Positions 47,831-57,483 of a stretch of 64,000 bases of DNA are shown here, one piece after another. Where the stretch lies: positions 1-64,000 of the forward strand of contig NZ_PYMC01000011.1 in assembly GCF_003026475.1 (NCBI RefSeq), read 5' to 3'. The notes below the pieces were generated by a model. It made no database searches. It was not told where the DNA came from and worked only from the letters and a program-made list of their open reading frames with translations. The DNA comes from Photobacterium lipolyticum. GTDB lineage: Bacteria > Pseudomonadota > Gammaproteobacteria > Enterobacterales > Vibrionaceae. The first letter of the stretch is position 1. Each line of letters begins with the position of its first letter. The translations under genes were made by a program, and so were the position numbers.

Positions 47831-49387
47831 CTATTCAGTCTCTTGCGGCCGGTTATCCCGGAATCCCCCTTCACGTCGCCTTATCAGGATTGCTGACAGT
47901 GTCAGCGACCACAGCACGTAAAAATACAATGGCCAGTTGCCCAGCGTCGTATAAGGGGTAACCCCTTCAGTCAGCGTTACCGTTGCTCGTAATACCGCCG
48001 TTTTGAATTGAGGCAACTGGTCGGTTATTTGGCCTGTATAGTCGACGATAGCTGTAACACCGGTGTTGGTTGCCCGCAACAGGGGCTTGCCAAGTTCCAG
48101 AGCGCGCATCTGTGCGATTTCCATATGCTGGAATGGCCCTATCGAGGTGCCAAACCAGGCATCATTAGAGAGGGTTAGTAGCAGCTCGGTATCGATATTC
48201 ACATTTTGTCTGACTTGTTCGCTGAAGGCGATTTCGTAGCACAAGGCCGGTGCAATGGAATACCCGTTAGCTTCCAGATTTGGCTGAACGAAGTCACCGC
48301 GACTGAATGAAGACATCGGCAAGTTAAAAAACGGTGCAATAGGGCGCAACAGATCACCAAACGGGACAAATTCACCGAAAGGCAGTAAGTGATGCTTGCT
48401 GTAACGAGTGGCTTTATCGTACTGATATGGCCCGTCAGTATTTACCCCTAACGTCAGAATGTTATTAAAGTATTCACGGTCCTCTTTTTGATCTAGAACA
48501 CCTGTGATGATCGTGCTGTTATTACTGCGCGCCGCACTGTCGAGGTTCTGTAAAAATGTCGGCAAATGCGCCTCTAAGGCGGGAATAGCCGCTTCAGGCC
48601 AGACAATCAGATCCGCATCCCAGTTCTCGCGGCTGAGATCGGTGTATTTCATCAGGGTCGGCCAGCGCTGGCTGGGCAGCCACTTGAGCTCTTGCGGCAC
48701 ATTGCCCTGAATTAAGGCGACATCAACATTTTTTTCGGGATTGGGGGTGACCCACTGAACGGAACCCGTTAGCCAGATCAGCCCTGTCATCATGGCCGGA
48801 ACCAGCAAGGGTCTCCAGTTTCGACTGTACCAGGCCGCGACAAAAGCACCACAGCCCAAGACCAGCGCCAGGGTGATCCCTTGAACGCCCAAGACAGGAG
48901 CAATGGCTGATAACGGGCTGTCAATTTGGCCGTAGCCCATCCATAACCAGGGGAATCCCGTGAATGCCCAGCCCCGCAGCCAGTCCAGTAATAACCAGAT
49001 AACCGGGCCGCTTAACATCAGCTGGTGGAAGGGGCGACCGCGGTTAAACCGGTTAAATAAGGCCCCGAAGGCGGCGGGATATAAGGCCAGGTAGCTAATC
49101 AGTGACAGCATTAAAAAGATGCTGGCAATCTTCGGCATTCCGCCAAAGGTATCAATGCTGACATGTACCCAGCTGATCCCGGTACCGAATAATCCTAAAC
49201 CCCATAAAAAACCGACTAAGCCTGAGCGCTTTATGCTCTGGTTTTGTAATAACCCGAGTAATAAAACAATAGACACAGGGGCCAGCAGCCAGTAGTTATA
49301 GGGCGCGAACGAGAGTGTGGCGATAGCGCCGGCCGGGACGGCCAGAAACAGCCGTCCCAACGAGAGGAATGATTTTCTTGTCATCAT
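47831..49387 (-). CDS. lnt: Apolipoprotein N-acyltransferase
   Basis: Completes lipoprotein maturation by N-acylating the diacylglyceryl-Cys. 518 residues: about six transmembrane helices then a nitrilase domain with Glu265 (WPEAAIP), Lys331 (YSKHHLLPFGE) and Cys383 (ALCYE), the catalytic triad. Start overlaps the corC stop by one base. Confidence 0.97.
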   Translation of the reverse strand: MMTRKSFLSLGRLFLAVPAGAIATLSFAPYNYWLLAPVSIVLLLGLLQNQSIKRSGLVGFLWGLGLFGTGISWVHVSIDTFGGMPKIASIFLMLSLISYLALYPAAFGALFNRFNRGRPFHQLMLSGPVIWLLLDWLRGWAFTGFPWLWMGYGQIDSPLSAIAPVLGVQGITLALVLGCGAFVAAWYSRNWRPLLVPAMMTGLIWLTGSVQWVTPNPEKNVDVALIQGNVPQELKWLPSQRWPTLMKYTDLSRENWDADLIVWPEAAIPALEAHLPTFLQNLDSAARSNNSTIITGVLDQKEDREYFNNILTLGVNTDGPYQYDKATRYSKHHLLPFGEFVPFGDLLRPIAPFFNLPMSSFSRGDFVQPNLEANGYSIAPALCYEIAFSEQVRQNVNIDTELLLTLSNDAWFGTSIGPFQHMEIAQMRALELGKPLLRATNTGVTAIVDYTGQITDQLPQFKTAVLRATVTLTEGVTPYTTLGNWPLYFYVLWSLTLSAILIRRREGGFRDNRPQETE

Positions 49388-50259
49388 TAAGCAGTGGTTG
49401 TCGGTTGATACGCTTCGTGGGGAATCGTTACCTGCAATTGGATAACCCGGCGGCTATCGGCAGAAGTCACTTTAAAGGAGTAACCATCCAGCTCGACAAT
49501 TTCCCCTCTGGAAGGCAAATGACCAAAGCTGGTCATCACGAGCCCGCCGACGGTATCCACTTCCTCGTCACTGAACGTGGTTTGGAATAAGTTGTTAAAG
49601 TCTTCGATGGTTGTCAGTGCTTTTACCGCATAGGTATGTTTGCTTAACTGACGGATATCCTCTTCTTCCTCATCGTCGAATTCGTCTTCGATTTCGCCAA
49701 CGATTTGTTCAAGAATATCTTCAATGGTGATAACCCCTGAGACCCCGCCAAACTCATCGACAACGATAGCCATGTGATAGCGTTCCTCTCGGAACTCTTT
49801 CAGCAGGCGATCGACGCGCTTACTTTCCGGCACAACAACCGCCGGGCGCAGCACTTTCTCCATGTCGAATGGCTCACTTGTCGGCAGCAGGTAACGCAGC
49901 AAATCTTTTGCCAGCAGAATACCTTCGACATGATCCTTATCATCGCTGATAACAGGGTAGCGTGAGTGTTGGGCGTCAACAATTAAATCAATCAGATCTT
50001 CTAACTTCTGAGAACGTTCAATGGTTGTGATCTGAGAGCGCGGGATCATGATGTCACGAACACGCATCTCTGATATTTCCATCACACCTTCGAGCATGTC
50101 GCGGGTGTCGTGATCAATCAGATCGTTTTCTTCCGAATCACGGAATACTTCGACCAACTCTTCGCGGTTTTGTGGCTCGCCTTGGAACAGTTGACCGATA
50201 CGTTCAAAGAAGGACTTTCTACTCGGACCTTCAGAATTTGGGGGGTTATCTTCGTTCAT
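49387..50259 (-). CDS. corC: CorC/HlyC-family CBS-domain protein (Mg/Co efflux)
   Basis: 290 residues: two CBS domains (about 67-190) with [14 protein letters not shown] and AKDLLRYLL, then a CorC_HlyC transporter-associated domain (about 205-280) in [14 protein letters not shown]. In E. coli CorC contributes to Co/Mg resistance. One operon with lnt downstream and ybeY/ybeZ upstream. Confidence 0.93.
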   Translation of the reverse strand: MNEDNPPNSEGPSRKSFFERIGQLFQGEPQNREELVEVFRDSEENDLIDHDTRDMLEGVMEISEMRVRDIMIPRSQITTIERSQKLEDLIDLIVDAQHSRYPVISDDKDHVEGILLAKDLLRYLLPTSEPFDMEKVLRPAVVVPESKRVDRLLKEFREERYHMAIVVDEFGGVSGVITIEDILEQIVGEIEDEFDDEEEEDIRQLSKHTYAVKALTTIEDFNNLFQTTFSDEEVDTVGGLVMTSFGHLPSRGEIVELDGYSFKVTSADSRRVIQLQVTIPHEAYQPTTTA

Positions 50260-50337
50260 TGCTTTCTTAGTCAGCTAAGTGGAATCATCCACGAAATGTT
50301 ACACATCAATACAAATGAGTAACGGTTATCTGTGATG

Positions 50338-50802
50338 TTACAGCTTTTCTTCGGCATACGGATCGGTAAAACCCATTTTTACCATAATTTCCGTTTCCAA
50401 AGATTCCATTTCTTCTGCTTCATCGTCTTCGATATGATCATAACCTAGCAGATGAAGACTGCCGTGTACAACCATATGTGCCCAATGGGCATTCAGCGGT
50501 TTCTTCTGTTCAGCTGCTTCTTTTTCAACAACCTGTCGACAAATAATTAAGTCGCCTAGCAGATCCAACTCTATTCCTGGAGGTGCTTCAAATGGAAAAG
50601 ATAACACGTTGGTAGATTTATCTTTGCCGCGATACTCATGGTTTAACGCATGGCTCTCTTCTTCGTCAACTAAACGAATGGTCACTTCTGCATCAGCCTG
50701 AAATGGCGTGACAGCGGCATTTAACCAGCGCTGGAACTCAGTGTCGCTAGGCAGGCCGTCTTGGCTTTTAGTGGCGTGTTGCAGATCTAGGTAAATTGCC
50801 AT
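50338..50802 (-). CDS. ybeY: rRNA maturation endoribonuclease YbeY
   Basis: 154 residues. Zinc motif [13 protein letters not shown] (HxxxHxxGYDH) and [10 protein letters not shown] are the signatures. Processes 16S rRNA 3' end and takes part in ribosome quality control. Start overlaps the ybeZ stop by one base. Confidence 0.96.
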   Translation of the reverse strand: MAIYLDLQHATKSQDGLPSDTEFQRWLNAAVTPFQADAEVTIRLVDEEESHALNHEYRGKDKSTNVLSFPFEAPPGIELDLLGDLIICRQVVEKEAAEQKKPLNAHWAHMVVHGSLHLLGYDHIEDDEAEEMESLETEIMVKMGFTDPYAEEKL

Positions 50803-51926
50803 TAATTACTCTTTTCTGTTTTAGCTTGGTTTGGCGTCTCTTGGGTTACAGCCGCTTGTGCTAGCTGTTCGTCAAGGCGGCTACGTTCTTCACGGTGTCT
50901 TTGTTCAGTCAGTTTTTTTTGTTTCTGATCTTCGTTTTCCCAGATTTCATAAGCCTGCACGATACGTGCGACAACGGGGTGGCGTACGACATCATCGGCC
51001 TGGAAAAAGTTGAAGCTTATTTCATCGACATCGGCAAGCACTTCAATGGCATGACGAAGGCCGGAACGTGCCCCTCGCGGCAAATCAATCTGGGTAACGT
51101 CACCGGTGATCACGGCGCGTGAATTAAAGCCGATACGGGTCAGGAACATTTTCATCTGTTCTACCGTGGTATTCTGGCTTTCATCCAAAATGATAAAGGC
51201 ATCATTTAGGGTACGGCCGCGCATATATGCTAACGGGGCCACTTCAATGACGTTTCGTTCAATTAATTTTTCAACCCGTTCAAAACCGAGCATTTCAAAC
51301 AAGGCATCGTAGAGCGGGCGCAGGTACGGATCGACTTTCTGGCTTAAATCACCAGGCAGGAAGCCGAGCTTTTCACCGGCTTCAACCGCTGGACGAGTCA
51401 GTAGAATACGACGGATCTCCTGACGCTCCAGTGCATCGACGGCGGCAGCAACGGCAAGATAGGTTTTACCGGTTCCTGCAGGGCCGACACCAAAGGTGAT
51501 GTCATGGGTAACCATGTTAGCAATGTACTGAGCCTGGTTCGGCGTGCGCGGCTTGATCAACCCTTTTTTGGTTTTGATGTGGATCTCTTTGCCGTAAGGA
51601 ATAGAAGACTCTGTGCTTTGCTCTAAAACCCCCGACTCTTTGATTGCTAAATGGATTTGATCCGGCTCAATATCTGGGGTGGTCGTGTTTGCCGAACCAC
51701 TGCGAACTGGTGCGGTATCGACATACAGGTTTTTGATGATTTCGGCTGTCGGCCGGGCGGTGTGGGGCAGCCCGACAACACTGAAGCTGTTGCTGCGGTG
51801 GTTAATTTCAACACCCAAACGGCGCTCTAATTGTTTGATATTATCGTCGAAAGGGCCACAAAGACTGGAAAGGCGCTGGTTATCGGCGGGTTCCAGGTTA
51901 AACTCTACAGTGATAATTTTGCTCAA
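50802..51926 (-). CDS. ybeZ: PhoH-like ATPase YbeZ
   Basis: A 374-residue PhoH-family P-loop protein: Walker [14 protein letters not shown], Walker B-like [10 protein letters not shown] and the region [18 protein letters not shown]. It is thought to act with YbeY in rRNA maturation. TTG 51926 with GAGAGG upstream gives a start [15 protein letters not shown], aligning with E. coli; the ATG at 51968 is in frame but lacks a clear ribosome-binding site. Confidence 0.92.
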   Translation of the reverse strand: MSKIITVEFNLEPADNQRLSSLCGPFDDNIKQLERRLGVEINHRSNSFSVVGLPHTARPTAEIIKNLYVDTAPVRSGSANTTTPDIEPDQIHLAIKESGVLEQSTESSIPYGKEIHIKTKKGLIKPRTPNQAQYIANMVTHDITFGVGPAGTGKTYLAVAAAVDALERQEIRRILLTRPAVEAGEKLGFLPGDLSQKVDPYLRPLYDALFEMLGFERVEKLIERNVIEVAPLAYMRGRTLNDAFIILDESQNTTVEQMKMFLTRIGFNSRAVITGDVTQIDLPRGARSGLRHAIEVLADVDEISFNFFQADDVVRHPVVARIVQAYEIWENEDQKQKKLTEQRHREERSRLDEQLAQAAVTQETPNQAKTEKSN

Positions 51927-52027
51927 GATTTGCCTCTCATTAAGGTCGCCCGGCAAGCGGGCAACCATATCTTTCAGGGCATGCGTCCTACTGGTTATTT
52001 TCAGACATACGTTAGACGCAGGTCTTA

Positions 52028-53452
52028 CTACGGAGTATATACGCCAACACCCAATTCATCTTCTTTACGTGCTTTTTCCATAACCTCTGCCGGTGACATC
52101 GCAACACGAAGGTTCATCTCGGCTTCTGTACGTACCAGCTCTCCACGAAGAGAGTTGGTGAACACGTCAGTGATCTTCACATCAACAAACTGGCCGATGA
52201 GATCGGCTGAGCCTTCAAAGTTGACTACTCGGCTGTTTTCAGTACGGCCGCGAAGCTCCATGATGTTCTTTTTCGAAGGACCTTCAACCAGAATACGCTG
52301 CTCAGTACCAAGCATTTGACGCGAGTAACGCATCGCCTGAGTATTGATCTGTTGTTGCAGTTCATACAAGCGTTGTTTTTTCACTTCTTCTGGCAGATCA
52401 CACGGATAATCCGCTGCCGGCGTACCTGGACGCGCAGAGAAGATAAAGCTGAAGCTCATATCAAAATCAATATCACGAATTAGCTTCATGGTATCCTGGA
52501 AGTCCTGATCGCTTTCTCCCGGGAAAGCAACAATAAAGTCAGAACTGATCGTAATGCCCGGACGTGCTTTCACGAGCTTGCGGATTTTTGACTTGTATTC
52601 AAGGGCCGTATGCGGACGCTTCATCATTGTCAGAATACGGTCAGAACCGCTTTGTACCGGCAGGTGAAGGAAGCTAACCAGCTCCGGCGTGTCTTTGTAC
52701 ACTTCAATAATATCGTCAGTGAATTCGATAGGGTGACTCGTGGTATAACGAATACGGTCAATACCATCAATTGCAGCCACTAAACGTAGCAGCTCGGCAA
52801 ACGTGGCGATTTCACCTTCATAGGTATTACCACGGTAGGCATTGACGTTTTGACCAAGAAGGTTGACTTCGCGAACACCTTGTTCAGCAAGCTGCGCAAC
52901 TTCGTACAGTACGTCATCAAGTGGACGACTGACTTCTTCACCGCGAGTATAAGGTACGACACAGTAGGTACAGTATTTTGAGCAACCTTCCATGATCGAT
53001 ACAAATGCGGTTGCACCATCAGCTCGGGGCTCAGGCAGGTTGTCGAACTTCTCAATCTCAGGGAAAGAGATATCCATAACCGGCAAGTGATTAGATTGAG
53101 AATCCTTAATCATCTGTGGCAGGCGGTGCAGGGTTTGCGGGCCAAAAATAACGTCAACAAATGGCGCACGCTTGCGAATTGAATCGCCTTCCTGGGTTGC
53201 TACACAGCCACCGACGCCAATCACAAGATCAGGCTTTTTATCTTTTAATGTTTTCCAGCGGCCTAGCTGGTGGAAAACTTTTTCTTGCGCCTTTTCACGG
53301 ATAGAGCAGGTGTTAAGCAGCAGAACATCTGCTTCTTCTGGGACTTCCGTAAGCTCGAAGCCATTGGCAGCATTAAGAAGATCGGCCATTTTTGATGAAT
53401 CGTATTCGTTCATCTGGCAGCCCCAGGTTTTAATCAGCAGTTTCTTAGCCAT
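52028..53452 (-). CDS. miaB: tRNA-2-methylthio-N6-dimethylallyladenosine synthase
   Basis: Radical-SAM methylthiotransferase that modifies A37 of tRNAs reading UNN codons. 474 residues: N-terminal MTTase domain with cluster Cys residues in [21 protein letters not shown] and GVGGCVA, radical-[11 protein letters not shown], and a C-terminal TRAM domain (about 380-445). Start [12 protein letters not shown] equals the family start. ybeZ follows downstream in the E. coli order. Confidence 0.97.
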   Translation of the reverse strand: MAKKLLIKTWGCQMNEYDSSKMADLLNAANGFELTEVPEEADVLLLNTCSIREKAQEKVFHQLGRWKTLKDKKPDLVIGVGGCVATQEGDSIRKRAPFVDVIFGPQTLHRLPQMIKDSQSNHLPVMDISFPEIEKFDNLPEPRADGATAFVSIMEGCSKYCTYCVVPYTRGEEVSRPLDDVLYEVAQLAEQGVREVNLLGQNVNAYRGNTYEGEIATFAELLRLVAAIDGIDRIRYTTSHPIEFTDDIIEVYKDTPELVSFLHLPVQSGSDRILTMMKRPHTALEYKSKIRKLVKARPGITISSDFIVAFPGESDQDFQDTMKLIRDIDFDMSFSFIFSARPGTPAADYPCDLPEEVKKQRLYELQQQINTQAMRYSRQMLGTEQRILVEGPSKKNIMELRGRTENSRVVNFEGSADLIGQFVDVKITDVFTNSLRGELVRTEAEMNLRVAMSPAEVMEKARKEDELGVGVYTP

Positions 53453-53691
53453 GTCTAACTCTTCGCTCGTAATGTTTATTCATTGCATTCAACATTGCAT
53501 CTGGTATTGCTTTTCATCTGGTAATTGCGGGTCTCTCTGTGGCAGTTACCAATAGCAAGCCGCGTATTGTACTGCTTTACGTTCTGTCTGACTAGATCAT
53601 AGCCACCCCGAATAAATCGGGCCTCTGCTTTCCCTTAGCAAAAATAGTCAGGCGAGGTAGAATAGCGACAGCCAAACAAAGAGATATGAGC

Positions 53692-54852
53692 ATGGAACAG
53701 TTTGATGTAGTGATTGCCGGTGGTGGTATGGTAGGTGCTGCGGCCGCATTAGGGTTAGCACAGCAAGGGCTGACCGTTGCCATTTTAGAAGGACAAGCCC
53801 CGGAATCGTTTGACCAACAGCAAGCGATGGATCTGCGTGTCTCGGCCATCTCACCCCATTCTGTTGCCTTACTGACGCGCCTCGGAGCTTGGGACAGCAT
53901 CATGCAGATGCGAGTCTGCCCGTTCAAGCGTCTCGAAACCTGGGATCAGCCAGAATGTCGTATCCGGTTTAATGCCGATGAGATGAAGATGGACCGGCTG
54001 GGTTTCATTGTTGAGAACCGGGTTATTCAGCTTGGACTGTGGCAACAATTTTCGTCTTACCACAACTTAACCTTATTGTGTCCGGCACGTATGGTTCATT
54101 CTAAGGCCGGTAAAAATGGTTATCAGGTCGAGCTGGATGATGGTCGCCAGATACAGACTAAGTTATTAGTGGGAGCCGATGGGGCGAATTCACAGGTTCG
54201 TCAGCAAGCGGGGATTGGTGTCACAGCCTGGGACTATCGCCAGCACTGCATGCTCATTAATGTCGAGACAGAATTACCGCAACAAGATATTACCTGGCAA
54301 TGGTTTACCCCTCGCGGCCCTCGCTCGTTTTTACCGCTGCCCGGCCATCAGGGTTCGTTGGTCTGGTATGACAGCCCTAAGCGAATTAAACAGTTAAGCA
54401 CAATGTCTCAGCAGCAGTTGCAAGCGGAGGTTGAAACGCATTTTCCCGCGGAGTTAGGGAGCGTTAAGGTGCTCAATTGGGGAAGTTTCCCACTGACCCG
54501 CCGTCATGCTCAGCGCTATTTTAAACCCGGTGTCGTTTTATTGGGGGATGCCGCCCATACCATCAATCCGTTAGCCGGCCAGGGCGTCAACCTTGGTTTT
54601 AAAGATGCGGATGTATTGCTGCATGAGATAGAAAAAGCCGGAAAAGAGTGGGCCCGAACATCGGTACTGCAAGCGTATGAATGTCGTCGGCGGCCAGATA
54701 ATCTGCTGATGCAAGGCGGGATGGACGTATTCTACGCCACCTTCAGCAACTCGTTATTCCCGATCACGCTAGTCCGTAACATTGGCCTTAAAGTCGCCGA
54801 GCATACCGGGCCGATAAAAAAACAGGTGCTGAAATACGCAATGGGGATGTAG
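53692..54852 (+). CDS. ubiF: Ubiquinone biosynthesis FAD monooxygenase UbiF-like
   Basis: An FAD-dependent hydroxylase of the UbiH/UbiF/Coq6 family, 386 residues. Motifs: FDVVIAGGGMVGAA (FAD Rossmann), LLVGADGANSQVR and LLGDAAHTINPLAGQGVNLG (second FAD motif). The position beside miaB, divergent, equals E. coli ubiF, which hydroxylates the quinone ring late in ubiquinone synthesis. ATG 53692 is 8 bases after AAAGAG; ATG 53686 is possible. Confidence 0.92.
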   Translation: MEQFDVVIAGGGMVGAAAALGLAQQGLTVAILEGQAPESFDQQQAMDLRVSAISPHSVALLTRLGAWDSIMQMRVCPFKRLETWDQPECRIRFNADEMKMDRLGFIVENRVIQLGLWQQFSSYHNLTLLCPARMVHSKAGKNGYQVELDDGRQIQTKLLVGADGANSQVRQQAGIGVTAWDYRQHCMLINVETELPQQDITWQWFTPRGPRSFLPLPGHQGSLVWYDSPKRIKQLSTMSQQQLQAEVETHFPAELGSVKVLNWGSFPLTRRHAQRYFKPGVVLLGDAAHTINPLAGQGVNLGFKDADVLLHEIEKAGKEWARTSVLQAYECRRRPDNLLMQGGMDVFYATFSNSLFPITLVRNIGLKVAEHTGPIKKQVLKYAMGM

Positions 54853-54860
54853 GAAAAGAA

Positions 54861-54892
54861 AAAGCCGAATGTCATAAAAAACATTCGGCTTA
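54861..54892 (+). terminator. ubiF terminator
   Basis: Stem AAGCCGAATGT/ACATTCGGCTT with a loop of eight bases, 9 bp after the stop; the T-tail is short. Confidence 0.7.
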
Positions 54893-54960
54893 ACAACCAG
54901 AGAGATACGATCATTTTTTAGGTTGTAAAAACGTTATTGCTGCCGTAATTATACTGCAGA

Positions 54961-54990
54961 CAAAAGAAAACCCACCAAAAGGTGGGTTTC
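54961..54990 (-). terminator. Terminator of the tRNA gene cluster
   Basis: Stem AAACCCACC/GGTGGGTTT with an AAAA loop and TTTTCTTTTG on the minus strand. It lies 7 bp after the last tRNA-Leu and is the only terminator found in the cluster, which suggests one transcript. Confidence 0.85.
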
Positions 54991-54996
54991 TAGAGA

Positions 54997-55081
54997 TGGT
55001 GCGGAAGGAGAGACTTGAACTCTCACACCTTGCGGCGCCAGAACCTAAATCTGGTGCGTCTACCAATTCCGCCACTTCCGC
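54997..55081 (-). tRNA. tRNA-Leu (TAG), gene 1 (last transcribed)
   Basis: 85 nt with acceptor GCGGAAG, long variable arm, anticodon TAG and encoded CCA. Identical in its body to the other Leu(TAG) copies of the cluster. It is the promoter-distal gene, followed by the terminator. Confidence 0.97.
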
Positions 55082-55128
55082 GTACTTATCGTACTTAACT
55101 GAAAACAGTCAGAACGCAAAGTAAAATA

Positions 55129-55203
55129 TGGCAGGGCTACCTGGATTCGAACCAGGGAATGGCGGCATCAAAAGCCGCTGCCTTACCGCTTGGCGATAGC
55201 CCT
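55129..55203 (-). tRNA. tRNA-Gln (TTG), gene 1
   Basis: 75 nt, acceptor AGGGCTA/TAGCCCT, anticodon loop TTTTGAT (TTG), encoded CCA. Confidence 0.97.
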
Positions 55204-55246
55204 ACAGGTAGTATCCTAAAAGATAATAAATAAGTCACAGAGAGAA

Positions 55247-55331
55247 TGGTGCGGAAGGAGAGACTTGAACTCTCACACCTTGCGGCGCCAGAACCTAAAT
55301 CTGGTGCGTCTACCAATTCCGCCACTTCCGC
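55247..55331 (-). tRNA. tRNA-Leu (TAG), gene 2
   Basis: 85-nt copy of the Leu(TAG) gene; second Leu of tandem unit 1. Confidence 0.97.
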
Positions 55332-55470
55332 ATATTGTCCCAATCGAATCATCGAGTGAGTATTTCTCTGGAGCTTATTATACAGATCAAAGAATTGGTA
55401 AAACCCAATCTGTATTTTTGTTGTTAATTATGAATAAACATAACTAACGATTCTCTTATTTAAGAGAAAA

Positions 55471-55555
55471 TGGTGCGGAAGGAGAGACTTGAACTCTCAC
55501 ACCTTGCGGCGCCAGAACCTAAATCTGGTGCGTCTACCAATTCCGCCACTTCCGC
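55471..55555 (-). tRNA. tRNA-Leu (TAG), gene 3
   Basis: 85-nt copy. A small perfect inverted repeat TTCTCTTA/TAAGAGAA at 55451-55468 lies just after its CCA end and may be a processing hairpin. Confidence 0.97.
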
Positions 55556-55601
55556 ATACTTATCGTACTCAACTGAAACAGTCAGAACGCAAAGTAAAAT
55601 A

Positions 55602-55676
55602 TGGCAGGGCTACCTGGATTCGAACCAGGGAATGGCGGCATCAAAAGCCGCTGCCTTACCGCTTGGCGATAGCCCT
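55602..55676 (-). tRNA. tRNA-Gln (TTG), gene 2
   Basis: 75-nt copy identical in form to the gene at 55129; tandem unit 2. Confidence 0.97.
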
Positions 55677-55719
55677 ACAGGTGTTATCTTAAAAGATAAT
55701 AAATAAGTCACAGAGAGAA

Positions 55720-55804
55720 TGGTGCGGAAGGAGAGACTTGAACTCTCACACCTTGCGGCGCCAGAACCTAAATCTGGTGCGTCTACCAATTCCGCCACTT
55801 CCGC
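55720..55804 (-). tRNA. tRNA-Leu (TAG), gene 4
   Basis: 85-nt copy, second Leu of tandem unit 2. Confidence 0.97.
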
Positions 55805-55942
55805 ATATTGTCCCAATCGAATCATCGAGTGAGTATTTCTCTGGAGCTTATTATACAGATCAAAGAATTGGTAAAACCCAATCTGTATTTTTGTTGTTAA
55901 TTATGAATAAACATAACTAACGATTCTCTTGTTAAGAGAAAA

Positions 55943-56027
55943 TGGTGCGGAAGGAGAGACTTGAACTCTCACACCTTGCGGCGCCAGAACCTAAATCTGG
56001 TGCGTCTACCAATTCCGCCACTTCCGC
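55943..56027 (-). tRNA. tRNA-Leu (TAG), gene 5
   Basis: 85-nt copy, first Leu of tandem unit 3. Confidence 0.97.
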
Positions 56028-56074
56028 GTACTTATCGTACTCAACTGAAAACAGTCAGAACGCAAAGTAAAATA

Positions 56075-56149
56075 TGGCAGGGCTACCTGGATTCGAACCA
56101 GGGAATGGCGGCATCAAAAGCCGCTGCCTTACCGCTTGGCGATAGCCCT
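56075..56149 (-). tRNA. tRNA-Gln (TTG), gene 3
   Basis: 75-nt copy, tandem unit 3. Confidence 0.97.
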
Positions 56150-56192
56150 ACAGGTATTATCTTAAAAGATAATAAATAAGTCACAGAGAGAA

Positions 56193-56277
56193 TGGTGCGG
56201 AAGGAGAGACTTGAACTCTCACACCTTGCGGCGCCAGAACCTAAATCTGGTGCGTCTACCAATTCCGCCACTTCCGC
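56193..56277 (-). tRNA. tRNA-Leu (TAG), gene 6
   Basis: 85-nt copy; the spacer on its promoter side is diverged from those of units 1 and 2, marking the edge of the recent amplification. Confidence 0.97.
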
Positions 56278-56393
56278 ATAATGTCCCAATCAAATAAATC
56301 GAATGGTCTTTCTCTGGAGCTTATTGTACAGATCAAAGAACTGGTAAGCTTGAACTGTATTCCACTATGATAATTCATAGTCACAAGTATAAA

Positions 56394-56478
56394 TGGTGCG
56401 GAAGGAGAGACTTGAACTCTCACACCTTGCGGCGCCAGAACCTAAATCTGGTGCGTCTACCAATTCCGCCACTTCCGC
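56394..56478 (-). tRNA. tRNA-Leu (TAG), gene 7
   Basis: 85-nt copy in the older part of the cluster. Confidence 0.97.
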
Positions 56479-56560
56479 GTATTTATACTATCTCGCTGAT
56501 TAAGCCTTTCAACTTAAGTCAGGGTTATTGGCTAACACCTTAAAGGCATTAACACAAATT

Positions 56561-56647
56561 TGGTGCGGAGGGAGGGACTTGAACCCTCACATCCTTTCGG
56601 ACACTAGCACCTGAAGCTAGCGCGTCTACCAATTCCGCCACCACCGC
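56561..56647 (-). tRNA. tRNA-Leu (CAG)
   Basis: 87 nt, anticodon CAG in loop TTCAGGT, acceptor GCGGTGG/CCTCCGC with a mismatch at 5-68, a position that is also mismatched in E. coli Leu(CAG). Encoded CCA. The only Leu gene here reading CUG by direct pairing. Confidence 0.95.
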
Positions 56648-56694
56648 ACATGTAGATTCACTTTACCATACTTCATTTCCATAAGGAAAGAAGA

Positions 56695-56771
56695 TGGTGG
56701 CTACGACGGGATTCGAACCTGTGACCCCATCATTATGAGTGATGTGCTCTAACCAACTGAGCTACGTAGCC
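56695..56771 (-). tRNA. tRNA-Met (CAT), gene 1
   Basis: 77-nt elongator tRNA-Met, acceptor GGCTACG/CGTAGCC, anticodon CAT, encoded CCA; as in E. coli metT. Confidence 0.96.
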
Positions 56772-56838
56772 ATTTTATTTATGCCGCTTAACTGTTTGCC
56801 ACTTAAAAAAGAAAGCAATTAAGCCACATAATTAAATG

Positions 56839-56913
56839 TGGCAGGGCTACCTGGATTCGAACCAGGGGATGGCGGCATCAAAAGCCGCTGCCTTACCGCT
56901 TGGCGATAGCCCT
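56839..56913 (-). tRNA. tRNA-Gln (TTG), gene 4
   Basis: 75-nt copy outside the tandem units. Its T-arm 3' side differs by one base from the amplified copies (CCAGGGG versus CCAGGGA on the plus strand). Confidence 0.96.
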
Positions 56914-56965
56914 ACAGTGTTTGTTCAAAAGACATACTTAAGAACAGTTCTCTTCGCAAAGAGAA

Positions 56966-57050
56966 TGGTGCGGAAGGAGAGACTTGAACTCTCACACCTT
57001 GCGGCGCCAGAACCTAAATCTGGTGCGTCTACCAATTCCGCCACTTCCGC
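56966..57050 (-). tRNA. tRNA-Leu (TAG), gene 8
   Basis: 85-nt copy, second gene of the transcript. Confidence 0.97.
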
Positions 57051-57099
57051 ATCTGGTATTTTTACATCTTGCGATGCTTCACCTCAAAGAGAGTGAAGA

Positions 57100-57176
57100 T
57101 GGTGGCTACGACGGGATTCGAACCTGTGACCCCATCATTATGAGTGATGTGCTCTAACCAACTGAGCTACGTAGCC
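57100..57176 (-). tRNA. tRNA-Met (CAT), gene 2 (first transcribed)
   Basis: 77-nt elongator tRNA-Met, same sequence as the gene at 56695. First gene behind the predicted promoter at 57237-57265. Confidence 0.96.
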
Positions 57177-57236
57177 ATCTTTTTATGTTCCGCAGGACTG
57201 TGTTTTTAGTTGACCACTGTCTTGGGAACGGGGCGC

Positions 57237-57265
57237 ATTATGCTCATACCAGCAAAAACCGTCAA
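57237..57265 (-). promoter_or_regulatory. Strong stable-RNA-type promoter of the tRNA operon
   Basis: On the minus strand TTGACG, a 17-bp spacer and CATAAT, followed by a GC-rich discriminator GCGCCCCG. That pattern is known for stringently controlled stable-RNA promoters in E. coli. The start would be about 54 nt before the first tRNA-Met. Confidence 0.8.
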
Positions 57266-57410
57266 CAGTTTTTTTCGATATCTAACGAAAATTTGTTTGT
57301 TCGATTGTTATTTGGACGAAATGTGTAAATGGCAAACTGAAAACCATTTTTTCAACAGGAAATTGGCAAAATTGAGAGGTGGCCATTATGCCTTTTGCCA
57401 TTCAATAGAT

Positions 57411-57441
57411 AAAAAATAAGCCAGCATTTCTGCTGGCTTAT
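57411..57441 (-). terminator. ychF terminator
   Basis: An 11-bp stem ATAAGCCAGCA/TGCTGGCTTAT with loop TTTC, followed by TTTTTTATC on the minus strand. Confidence 0.85.
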
Positions 57442-57483
57442 CATTATCAGACACTGAATTGCCGATATTTATACGCTTTTGCT

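Larger units (their letters stand above)
54997..56393. repeat. Three tandem Leu-Gln-Leu tRNA units
   Basis: tRNA-Leu, tRNA-Gln, tRNA-Leu and their spacers recur at 54997, 55471 and 55943 with steps of 474 and 472 bp; the Gln genes are 473 bp apart. Spacers of units 1 and 2 are nearly identical, while the promoter-side spacer after 56277 has diverged. This is consistent with recent amplification. Confidence 0.9.
57177..57483. other. Region between the tRNA cluster and ychF
   Basis: 307 bp holding the tRNA-operon promoter (57237-57265) and the ychF terminator (57411-57441). The 69-codon frame at 57210-57419 has no ribosome-binding site and covers the promoter, so I do not call it a gene. Confidence 0.65.

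Noticed and set aside
54990..57180. Repeats resembling a CRISPR array
   Set aside because: The repeated units are 75-87 bp tRNA genes with full cloverleaf folds, and spacers are not of uniform size.
57210..57419. 69-codon open frame upstream of the tRNA cluster
   Set aside because: No ribosome-binding site; it covers the tRNA promoter and part of the ychF terminator.
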